Shown here one piece after another: positions 1 to 8,455 of a DNA stretch of 18,722 nt. The stretch's first letter is position 1. Every line of letters starts with the position of its first letter. This stretch comes from Synergistaceae bacterium (GTDB lineage Bacteria > Synergistota > Synergistia > Synergistales > Aminobacteriaceae). A program made the translations under genes and the position numbers. Under the pieces are notes generated by a model. It made no database searches and had not been told where the DNA came from. It worked only from the letters and a program-made list of their open reading frames with translations. The stretch lies in the NCBI GenBank assembly GCA_031289165.1, contig JAITPZ010000086.1:1-18722 (forward strand). The letters are read 5' to 3'.

Positions 1-1
1 G

Positions 2-2161
2 AAGGGGGCTGTCGTCCGGTTTGGTGAGGTCGAGATAAGGACCACGCTGAGGGAACGCGACGAGGCCCGGGCCGAATATGACGAGGCTCGCGGCGAGGGC
101 AGGCAGGCGGCTCTTGTAACGCGCGAGTCCGAGGACGTCTTCACGATGTCCATAACGGGAATCGAGCCGGACGTGGAGGTCGAAGTTCTCGTGGACTTCG
201 TGGCGATCGCCGGACCCGTGGAATCGGGATGGGAGCTGAGGTTCCCTCTGACGGTGCCGCCGCGCTTCGTCAGGGAGGATGAAACCGGAACGACACGGGC
301 CGACTCCAACCCTCTCGCTCTTGCCATCGATCCCGGACACCGGTTTTCGATGAAGCTGGAGATAGCGGACGCGCGGGACATAAAATCTTCCACCCACGAG
401 GTCACCGTAAGGGACGAAAACGGCGTCGCGGCCGTGACGCTGAGCAGGGGCAAGGTGACGCCGGACAGAGATCTTCTGCTCTCATGGAGGCCGAACATTG
501 AGGGCTCTTTGGGCGGAATTCTTTACGCGGAGCGCGACGGTGACGACACTTACTTCATGCTGCTCGCCGGCGCGAACGCGCGAGGCGAAAACGCCGTTCG
601 CGCGTTGAATCGGGAGGTATCTCTTCTGGTCGATCACTCCGGTTCCATGGAAGGGGCAAAGTGGCAGGCCGCGGACTGGGCGGTGAAAAAGTTTTTGTTG
701 GATCTCGGGGAGGGCGATCATTTCAACGTCGCGTTCTTTCATAATGACGTGTTTCCCCTCTCGAAGAAGATGCTTCGGGCGAGTCCCGGCAACGTCGGGA
801 AAGCCGAAAAATTCGTCACGGAAAACCGGTCGTCGGGAGGCACGGAGCTCGGCGTTGCGCTGGAGCGGATGCTGATGATCCCGAAAATTTCGCCGGGGGA
901 AAAGATCGCGAGACAGCTCCTCGTGATAACGGACGCCGAGGTGACGGACTCCGGTCGAATCCTTGCGCTGGCGAAAAAGGAGTCCGCCGGCGACGTCAGA
1001 AGGCGCATCAGTGTCCTCTGCATTGACGCCGCTCCCAACTCGACCCTGACAAACAGGCTCGCGGAGCGCGGGGGCGGAACGACGGCCTGGCTGACCAGCG
1101 ACCCGGACGCGGAGGACGTGACGACCGCCGTCGAGACGATTCTCTCCCGATGGTCGCGACCCGTGGTCGAGAGCGTGACGCTGGAACTCGCCGCCGACTC
1201 GCTGCGCGTGGCGGGAAGGGAAACGGCGAAGCCGGCGCGGGGCAGGGTCCGAATCAACCTCGGGAGCCTCATGGGCGGGGAACCCCTGTGGGTCATCGGC
1301 AAAATCTCCGGCCTCAGGCCGGAGGAACCGGTTCGAGTGGACTTCGATGGATTCGGCGTGGCGGTGGCGGTCGTAACTGAGACGCGAAAGCGCGACGCGA
1401 TCAACACCCTTTATGGCGCGAGGCAGATACAGGAGCTGGAACTTCTGAAAGCCGCCAGGCTGACGGGCGAAGATTCGCGAAACGAACTCCTGGCGCTTGG
1501 CTATGAGGCGGGAAGCGAAAAAAACGCGGTCTGCGCCGAAAACGAAAACGGTATCGTCCAGAAAATCGTCGATGGGCTGCTGCTGGACGAATCCCTGAAG
1601 TACGGTGTCGTGTCGGGCAGAACCGCGCTCGTCGCGTCGCGCGTGGAAAAGGGCCAAATCGTGGAAGAGACAATTCTGACGCCGAACGCGCTCCCTGATG
1701 GCTGGGACGGGAATTTCATGTATTCCCCGATAATGGGCGCCCCGAGGATGAGCTGCGCGCCGCAAAGGCTCATAATGCTCTGCTGCGATTCCGAGCCAAA
1801 TATGGACGAAGAGGATTCCCCGGAGTCGACGATCACGATATACGATGGCGCGATAACGGTTCCCGGAGCGGGCGAGGTCACGCTGAAGGAAATGACCGGT
1901 TCCGGACGTCTTTCCGGCCTCGTCCTGTCTGGAGAATCGCTGAACGCGCTCGCCGGGGACGGTGAAAAAATGGATGGACTGTACGTTCTCGTTTACGTTG
2001 ATGGCGGGACGAGCCCGTCCGCCAGGGTGAGGCTCTCTGACCTCGTGAGGCTGGGCGGCAAAAGGCCGCTCAATATCGCTTACGACAAAAATGTCCGTTT
2101 TACGCTGCGCGGCGACGGGGACGCGGCGACTCTGGAAAAATTGTCGCTTTCGGTGTTTTAA
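2..2161 (+). CDS. VIT and VWA domain protein, 5' end outside the window
   Basis: The frame is open from base 2. The first in-frame ATG (146) lies inside a conserved domain, so the true start is upstream of the window. The first ~80 visible residues look like a VIT (vault / inter-alpha-trypsin) domain: a segment rich in Glu, Arg and Ala (EYDEARGEGRQAAL), then SEDVFTMSITGIEPDVEVEV and a typical WELRFPLTVPPRF stretch. A VWA domain follows, with a MIDAS-type DHSGSM motif at visible residues 211-216, GGT near 281 and ITDAEVTD with Asp near 311, so metal-dependent ligand binding is plausible. The remaining ~300 residues resemble the C-terminal part of VIT-VWA proteins and show no membrane anchor. 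719 residues are visible. Ligand and location (secreted or cytosolic) cannot be told without the N-terminus. A transcription terminator is not obvious after the stop. Domain identity is confident, biological role unknown. Confidence 0.85.
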   Translation, partial: KGAVVRFGEVEIRTTLRERDEARAEYDEARGEGRQAALVTRESEDVFTMSITGIEPDVEVEVLVDFVAIAGPVESGWELRFPLTVPPRFVREDETGTTRADSNPLALAIDPGHRFSMKLEIADARDIKSSTHEVTVRDENGVAAVTLSRGKVTPDRDLLLSWRPNIEGSLGGILYAERDGDDTYFMLLAGANARGENAVRALNREVSLLVDHSGSMEGAKWQAADWAVKKFLLDLGEGDHFNVAFFHNDVFPLSKKMLRASPGNVGKAEKFVTENRSSGGTELGVALERMLMIPKISPGEKIARQLLVITDAEVTDSGRILALAKKESAGDVRRRISVLCIDAAPNSTLTNRLAERGGGTTAWLTSDPDAEDVTTAVETILSRWSRPVVESVTLELAADSLRVAGRETAKPARGRVRINLGSLMGGEPLWVIGKISGLRPEEPVRVDFDGFGVAVAVVTETRKRDAINTLYGARQIQELELLKAARLTGEDSRNELLALGYEAGSEKNAVCAENENGIVQKIVDGLLLDESLKYGVVSGRTALVASRVEKGQIVEETILTPNALPDGWDGNFMYSPIMGAPRMSCAPQRLIMLCCDSEPNMDEEDSPESTITIYDGAITVPGAGEVTLKEMTGSGRLSGLVLSGESLNALAGDGEKMDGLYVLVYVDGGTSPSARVRLSDLVRLGGKRPLNIAYDKNVRFTLRGDGDAATLEKLSLSVF

Positions 2162-2178
2162 GACACGGGTTGAGATAG

Positions 2179-2291
2179 CAATGTCAACAACTTAAAATAA
2201 ACTTCATCAACCTTTGTAGCTCTGTCCCAATCCCTGCAAGGGGTCGTGGACCCCCTGACCCCTCAATTACAGGCTTAAGTTGTTGACATTG
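2179..2291. repeat. 113-nt element with perfect 17-bp inverted ends
   Basis: CAATGTCAACAACTTAA at 2179-2195 is the exact reverse complement of 2275-2291. The 79-nt interior has a small hairpin, GGGGTC (2240-2245) with GACCCC (2249-2254) around a GTG loop, and a competing partner GACCCCT at 2257-2263. It could be a miniature mobile element, a hairpin at the mRNA 3' end of the VWA gene, or the end of a larger decayed insertion sequence. There is no T-run after the right arm, so a simple terminator is unlikely. Confidence 0.6.
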
Positions 2292-2397
2292 GTTGATATA
2301 GTCCTTTAACTCTTCTAATTTCGGCCAGGCGACCGGCGAGTTTTTCAAACCGTGTCGATCGGCTGTGTTCTTTATTCAGGCTTTTTGCTTGAATTCA
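2275..2397 (-). pseudogene. Possible C-terminal remnant of a transposase
   Basis: Read on the - strand, 39 sense codons lie between a TGA (2397-2395) and a TAA (2277-2275). The peptide includes STRFEKLAGRLAEIRRVKG and ends GLYQPMSTT. Its basic, helical character and position between repeats resemble the tail of an insertion-sequence transposase, but I cannot name the family. The stop codon lies in the right inverted-repeat arm. It has no start codon or ribosome site. A chance open frame is the main alternative. Confidence 0.25.
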
Positions 2398-2402
2398 CTT
2401 TG
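2294..2402. repeat. Copy A of a 109-nt intergenic element
   Basis: The two ends match a second element at 10781-10889: TGATATAGTCCTTTAACT here against TGATATAGTGGTTTAACT there (16 of 18), and the 27 nt at 2376-2402 against 10863-10889 (23 of 27). The spacing between the matching blocks is exactly 82 nt in both copies, while the middle has diverged. It starts three bases after the inverted repeat 2275-2291 and runs into the promoter of glyQ. Confidence 0.5.
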
Positions 2403-2411
2403 AGATATAAT
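2383..2411 (+). promoter_or_regulatory. Probable sigma-70 type promoter of glyQ
   Basis: A perfect -10 box TATAAT lies at 2406-2411. The -35 is poorly defined: TTGCTT (2385-2390) gives a 15-nt spacer and TTTTGC (2383-2388) gives 17 nt. The predicted start near 2418 leaves a leader of about 55 nt before the glyQ start codon. The -35 side lies inside the conserved end of repeat copy A, so the repeat may contribute part of the promoter. Confidence 0.45.
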
Positions 2412-2456
2412 AAACCGTTCATGCGCTTGTTGCGTTTTTTCATGTTCTTCTTTGTC

Positions 2457-2464
2457 GGGGGAGG
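2457..2464 (+). promoter_or_regulatory. Ribosome binding site that fixes the glyQ start
   Basis: GGGGGAGG ends 8 nt before TTG at 2473. An upstream in-frame TTG at 2452 would place this site inside the coding region and add seven residues not expected in the family, so the TTG at 2473 is preferred. Confidence 0.7.
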
Positions 2465-2472
2465 CATACAGG

Positions 2473-3380
<908 letters not shown>

Positions 3381-3384
<4 letters not shown>

Positions 3385-5471
3385 AGCCCGGTGACGCAAA
3401 ATTTGGAGATATTCTTCTGGAGATCGGAACGGAGGAGATTCCATCCCGTTTCCTGTCTCCCATGCTCGAAACCCTGAAGGCACGGGCCGCCGAGGATTTC
3501 GGCCGCCTGCGCATTCCCTTCAGGGAGATGCTCGTCTACGCGACGCCCCGGCGCATGGCTCTTCTGGCTCACGGCGTGGCCGAAAGGCAGGAGGACCTGG
3601 TGGCCGTGTTCAGGGGGCCGACATGGAGCGTCGCCTTCGACGCCCTGGGAAACGCGACCCGGGCGGGGGAGGGCTTTGCCAGAAGCCGGGGCGTCGACGT
3701 CTCCGACCTGAAGGAGATCGACGTGGAGGGCGTGCGCTACGTCTCCGCGGAGGTGCGCGAGGAGGGGCGGTCTGTGCTGTCCATTCTTCCGGAGCTGATG
3801 CCGAGCCTCATCGGCGGGCTGGTGTTTCCTAAAAACATGTACTGGTCCGATTCCACGGTGCGTTTCGCGCGGCCCGTGCGCTGGATCGTCGCGCTGGCCG
3901 GCGCGGAGGTCATCCCTTTCACCTGGGGAGATATCCGGAGCGGGCGGGTTTCGAGCGGGCACCGCTTCATGGGAAACCGGGAGGTCGAGATTCCCGACGT
4001 GGCGAGCTACCTGAGCCGGCTTTACGACAACTCCGTCATCCTGGACCAGGAGAAGAGAAAGCAGAAGCTTCTGGCGGGCGTCGCCGCCCTCGAGCGCGAG
4101 CATAACGGCGTCGTCGAGCTGGATCCCGAACTGATTGAGGAGAACCTCTACCTGGTGGAGTACCCCGTTCCGTTCGTCGGCTCCTTCGACGAGCGTTTTC
4201 TCAAGATTCCGGAGGAGGTGCTGGTCACCTCCATGAAAAAGAATCAGAAGTACTTCGCGGTGCGCAACCTGGAGGGTCGTCTGACGAACTTCTTCGTGGG
4301 GGTCAGCAACAACAGCGCCGTGGACATGAAGGTCATTCGAGGCGGCAACGAGCGCGTCCTGCGCGCCCGCCTGGAGGACGCGGCCTTTTTCTGGGAGGAG
4401 GACCTGAAAACCTCCCTGACGTCCTGCGTGGATCGGCTTAAAACCGTCATTTACCAGGAAAAACTGGGTTCCGTCCACGATAAGGTGATGCAGACCCGCA
4501 AGTTGGCCATGTGGCTCTGCGAGGAGCTGAAACTGCCCGAACTGACGCCACTCGTGGATCGGGCGGCGTTTCTCGCCAAGGCGGACCTGGTGACCCACAT
4601 GGTCTATGAGTTCCCCGAGCTGCAGGGTGTGATGGGGCGGGAGTACGCGCGAGTCGGCGGCGAGGATCCCCGCGTGGCCCTCGCGCTTTACGAGCAGTAC
4701 CTGCCGAAGTCCTCCTCGGAGGAGATTCCCACCGACGACGTGGGGGCGATCCTCGGGCTGGCGGAGAGAATCCACATCATCGTGAGCTGCCACAGGGTCG
4801 GCTTCGAGCCCACGGGTTCGCAGGACCCCTACGGCCTGCGCCGCGCCGCGCGCTGCATCAACGAAATCCTCTGGGGACGAAAGCTGGACGTCGACGTCGA
4901 GGCCGCGGTGCGACACGCCGCGCTCTCCGGTCCGGCGGACGACCCGGTGGACGAGGCGCTGTTGGGCCGCATTCTCGCCTTTGTGGAGCAGAGGCTGCTG
5001 GTTCAGATTCGGGAGAAGGGCTACGAACACGAGCTCGCCCGGCTGGCGATTTCCGTATGCGGCCGGCGACCGCTCCAGGTACTGCGCCTCATGGAGGCGT
5101 TGAGCAGCGTGAAGGACGAGTCATGGTTCGGCAGTCTCGTCACCGCCGCGGTGCGGGTACGCAACATCCTGCAGAAGGCGGGCGAGGTCTCCGACAACGT
5201 CGATTCGAGCCTGACGGCTCTGGCGCCGGAAAAGGCCCTGTTCGACGAGGTCGTCAGGATGGAGCCCCTCGTCGCGTCCTCGTTGCGAAAGGATGACTGG
5301 AAGGGCCTGATGGCCTTTTTGTCCGAGCTTTCGCCCGTCGTCACGAAATTTTTCGACGACGTCATGGTCATGGACCCCGACGAAAAAATACGCGCCAACC
5401 GATTGGCCATTTTGAAAAGATGCAACGGCCTCTTCGAGGAAGTGGGCAATCTGGGGACTCTGAAGCTGTAA
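3381..5471 (+). CDS. glyS: Glycyl-tRNA synthetase beta subunit
   Basis: This is the beta subunit of the heterotetrameric glycyl-tRNA synthetase and supplies tRNA recognition. It is 696 residues, close to the family norm. The N-terminus has the signature ILLEIGTEEIPSRFL, followed by GPTWSVAFDALGNATRAGEG. An HD-like segment is seen around residue 402 (DLVTHMVYEFPELQG), and the C-terminal ~100 residues look like a DALR-type anticodon-binding helix bundle. The start is GTG at 3381, with GGAGGT at 3367-3372 placed 8 nt upstream; it overlaps the glyQ stop by 4 nt. A small 7-bp hairpin (5461-5467 with 5476-5482) straddles the stop codon but has no T-run, so transcription probably continues into ppdK. 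Confidence 0.97.
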
Positions 5472-5506
5472 CTGTAGCTTCAATAAATGTGGGAGGTAAT
5501 GGGTGA

Positions 5507-8152
5507 ATGAGCGAGAAGTATATTTATGGGTTGAACGAGGGCAGGGCCGACATGAAGGAACTGCTGGGCGGCAAAGGCGCCGGGCTTTCCGAGATGGTGC
5601 GCAACGGCCTGCCGGTGCCGCCGGGTTTCATCATTACGACCGAGGTCTGTCTGAAGTACATGAAGGATCCCGGAATCATGGATACGATCTGGGGCGGCGT
5701 CAAAACCTCCGTCGCGGCGCTGGAGAAGGAGACGGGCAAGGGCTTCGACGACCCGAAGAATCCCCTTCTCGTGTCCGTGCGCTCGGGAGCGCCGATCTCG
5801 ATGCCCGGCATGATGGAGACGATTCTGAACCTGGGCCTGAACGACGCGACGGTCGAGGGGCTGGTCTCCGCGTCGGGCAACCGCCGGTTCGCCTTCGACA
5901 GCTACCGCCGCTTCATCCAGATGTTCAGCAGCGTCGTGGACGAGGTCGACTCCAATAAGTTCGAGTACGTCCTGGAGGAGTGCAAGAAGAGGCTGAAACT
6001 ATCCTTCGACAACGAGATTCCGGCCGAGGAGCTGGAGAAGATCGTGGTCGCGTTCAAAAAAATCTACCGGGACGCGACGGGCCGGGATTTTCCGACCGAC
6101 CCCTGGACGCAGCTCCGCAAGGCCATCGAGGCGGTGTTCAAAAGCTGGAACATCCCGCGCGCCGTCACCTACCGCAGGATCAACAAGCTCTCCGACGACC
6201 TGGGGACGGCGGTCAACGTCATCTCCATGATCTTCGGCAACCTGGGCGACGACTGCGGGACGGGCGTCTGCTTCACGCGCAACCCCTCCGACGGGACCAA
6301 CAAACTGTACGGCGAGTTCCTGATCAACGCGCAGGGCGAGGACGTCGTCGCGGGCATTCGCACGCCCATCCACATCGACGAGCTGGAGAAGGTCATGCCG
6401 GCCATCTATAAGGAGCTCTCGAAACTGACGAGCCAGCTCGAAAAATCCTACAGGGAAATGCAGGACATCGAGTTTACCATCGAGCGCGGCAAGCTCTACC
6501 TGCTGCAGACCCGCACGGGAAAGCGGACGGCCGCCGCGGCGGTCAAAATCGCCACGGACATGGTGGACGAGGGCCTGATCGACAAAAAAACGGCCGTGAC
6601 GCGCGTGTCGCCGGACCAGGTGGAGCAGCTTCTGCACCGCCAGGTCGACAAAAACGCGAAGAAGGACGTCATCGCCGTGGGGCTTCCGGCGTCGCCCGGA
6701 GCGGGCGTCGGCGTTCTGGTGTTCGACGCGGACGAGGCCGAGGCGTGGGCCAAAGGCGGGAAAACCGTCATTCTGGCGCGGCCGGAGACCTGTCCGGACG
6801 ATATTCACGGGCTTTTCGCCGCAGCCGCCGTGGTCACGAGCCGGGGCGGGATGACCAGCCACGCGGCGGTCGTCGCCCGCGGCATGGGCAAGCCCGCCGT
6901 CTGCGGATGCGAGGAGATGGTGATCGACCTCGACGCTCAGACCCTGACCGCTCGCGGGCGCACCTTCAAAAAGGGCGACTTCGTCACCGTCGACGGCACC
7001 ACGGGGAGCATTCTCGCGGGGCAGGTTCCTCTGGTGGAGGCGACTTTCGGAGACGATTTCAAAAAGGTTCTCTCCTGGGCGGATGACGTCGCGAGGCAGG
7101 AAGTCTGGGCCAACGCGGACACCCCCGAGGACGCGCGGCGCGCGCGGGAGTTCGGCGCGAAGGGCATCGGGCTCTGCCGTACCGAGCACATGTTCATGGC
7201 GATCGAGCGCCTGCCCGTGGTGCAGAACCTCATCGTCGCCGACACGCTGGACGAGCGCCTCATCGCCCTGAAAAAACTCGAGGTGATGCAGAAGGAAGAT
7301 TTCGTCGGAATCTTCAGGGCCATGGACGGATACCCCGTCATCATTCGCCTGCTGGATCCGCCGTTGCACGAGTTTATGCCGAAGGAGCCGGATATTCTGG
7401 AGGCTCTGGCGGCGCTCGAAAAGAAGGGTCAGGGCGCCTCGCCGGAGGCCGCCCGTCTGCAAAAGACGCTGACGAAGGTTCGGCAGCTTCACGAGGCCAA
7501 TCCGATGCTTGGCTTTCGCGGCTGTCGTCTGGGCGTGGTGTACCCGGAGATCTTCGAGATGCAGAACAACGCGATCTTCGAGGCCGTCGCCGAGCTGACG
7601 TCGAAGGGCGTCAAAGTGCATCCCGAGGTCATGATCCCGCTGGTCGGGACGAAGGCGGAGATGAAGCTCTTCCGCGAGATGACGGACAGGGTGGCCGCCG
7701 AGGTCATGAAGAGAACGGGCGTGAAGTTCGAGTACCTCGTCGGCACCATGATTGAGGTCCCGCGCGCCGCGCTGGTCGCAGATCAGCTCGCGGAGTACGC
7801 GCAGTTCTTCAGCTTCGGCACCAACGACCTGACCCAGACCGCCTTCGGGTACTCCCGTGACGACGCGGAGGGTAAGTTCCTGTTCCAGTACATCGAAAAG
7901 GGCATCTTCAGGGAGAACCCATTCAGCGAACTGGACCGCGACGGCGTCGGCGGCCTGATGAAAATCGCCGTGGAGAAGGGCCGCGGAGTGAACTCCAAAC
8001 TTTCCGTCGGCATCTGCGGCGAGCACGGCGGAAACCCCGCGAGCATCGCCTTCTGCTGTTCCATCGACATGAACTACGTGAGCTGCTCCCCGTTCCGCGT
8101 TCCGGTCGCGCGCGTGGCCGCGGCGCACGCCGCTCTGGGCGCTCTGAAGTAA
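5507..8152 (+). CDS. ppdK: Pyruvate, phosphate dikinase
   Basis: This enzyme interconverts pyruvate, ATP and phosphate with phosphoenolpyruvate, AMP and pyrophosphate. In anaerobes it can act in glycolysis or in gluconeogenesis from amino acids. At 881 residues it matches the family. The order is an N-terminal ATP-grasp nucleotide domain (GGKGAGLSEM near 24; VRSGAPISMPGMMETILNLG near 90-110), a swivelling phosphohistidine domain (GGMTSHAAVVARGMGKPAVC with catalytic His452), and a C-terminal PEP/pyruvate TIM barrel with GICGEHGGNP and catalytic Cys837. The ATG at 5507 is preceded by GGGAGGT (5491-5497). Only 35 nt separate it from glyS and no terminator is seen between them, so it is probably cotranscribed with glyQS. 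A terminator follows at 8215-8247. No regulatory kinase gene is next to it. Confidence 0.97.
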   Translation: MSEKYIYGLNEGRADMKELLGGKGAGLSEMVRNGLPVPPGFIITTEVCLKYMKDPGIMDTIWGGVKTSVAALEKETGKGFDDPKNPLLVSVRSGAPISMPGMMETILNLGLNDATVEGLVSASGNRRFAFDSYRRFIQMFSSVVDEVDSNKFEYVLEECKKRLKLSFDNEIPAEELEKIVVAFKKIYRDATGRDFPTDPWTQLRKAIEAVFKSWNIPRAVTYRRINKLSDDLGTAVNVISMIFGNLGDDCGTGVCFTRNPSDGTNKLYGEFLINAQGEDVVAGIRTPIHIDELEKVMPAIYKELSKLTSQLEKSYREMQDIEFTIERGKLYLLQTRTGKRTAAAAVKIATDMVDEGLIDKKTAVTRVSPDQVEQLLHRQVDKNAKKDVIAVGLPASPGAGVGVLVFDADEAEAWAKGGKTVILARPETCPDDIHGLFAAAAVVTSRGGMTSHAAVVARGMGKPAVCGCEEMVIDLDAQTLTARGRTFKKGDFVTVDGTTGSILAGQVPLVEATFGDDFKKVLSWADDVARQEVWANADTPEDARRAREFGAKGIGLCRTEHMFMAIERLPVVQNLIVADTLDERLIALKKLEVMQKEDFVGIFRAMDGYPVIIRLLDPPLHEFMPKEPDILEALAALEKKGQGASPEAARLQKTLTKVRQLHEANPMLGFRGCRLGVVYPEIFEMQNNAIFEAVAELTSKGVKVHPEVMIPLVGTKAEMKLFREMTDRVAAEVMKRTGVKFEYLVGTMIEVPRAALVADQLAEYAQFFSFGTNDLTQTAFGYSRDDAEGKFLFQYIEKGIFRENPFSELDRDGVGGLMKIAVEKGRGVNSKLSVGICGEHGGNPASIAFCCSIDMNYVSCSPFRVPVARVAAAHAALGALK

Positions 8153-8214
8153 GGGTATTGTCTTACGATCATATCTGAAAAACGGGTGCGGATCGGGTAA
8201 CGATTGCGACAGGG

Positions 8215-8247
8215 AAGAGGCGGGCCTTTGGGGCTCGCCTCTTTTTT
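8215..8247 (+). terminator. Intrinsic terminator after ppdK
   Basis: AAGAGGCGGGCC (8215-8226) pairs with GGCTCGCCTCTT (8232-8243) over 12 bp with one G-U pair and a 5-nt loop. Six T residues run from 8242 to 8247. It is 62 nt after the ppdK stop and ends the glyQ-glyS-ppdK transcript. Confidence 0.9.
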
Positions 8248-8455
8248 AAAGCCCGGGAGCTTGCAGACCTGCCTCTTTTGAATTTTTTGCGATGAAGTTT
8301 ATCAAAAAAGTTGCAGAATTTATTTCTTATGTTCGCTTTATTTGGTAAGATATCGAAGATGCGGTATCCCGGTGAAAAACAGGAACAGGCAACAGGGTAT
8401 ATCGTGAAAAAACAAATGCTGGAGATAAAAATTCGTTCAGGGGGAGTGTACACAC
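8248..8455 (+). other. Upstream region of the GLUG-repeat gene
   Basis: This AT-rich stretch probably contains the promoter of the next gene. TAAGAT at 8346-8351 is a possible -10 box, but no convincing -35 stands at the right distance. A ribosome site GGGGGAG at 8440-8446 precedes the GTG at 8456. I see no known riboswitch. A 37-codon frame from ATG 8359 has no ribosome site and overlaps the next gene, so it is not called. Confidence 0.4.

Larger units (their letters stand above)
2162..2472. other. Intergenic region with repeats and the glyQS promoter
   Basis: These 311 nt hold no intact gene. They contain a 17-bp inverted repeat pair (2179-2195 and 2275-2291), a copy of a 109-nt element (2294-2402), a possible transposase remnant on the - strand and a TATAAT promoter at 2406-2411. 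I looked for a glycine T-box leader before glyQ and saw no T-box consensus; the leader from the predicted start site is only about 55 nt. Confidence 0.7.

Noticed and set aside
2162..2472. Glycine T-box leader before glyQ
   Set aside because: No T-box consensus or specifier structure is visible, and the predicted leader is only about 55 nt.
5999..8128. 709-codon open frame on the - strand
   Set aside because: It mirrors ppdK, has no recognisable domain and is rich in Arg, His and Gly as antisense shadows are.
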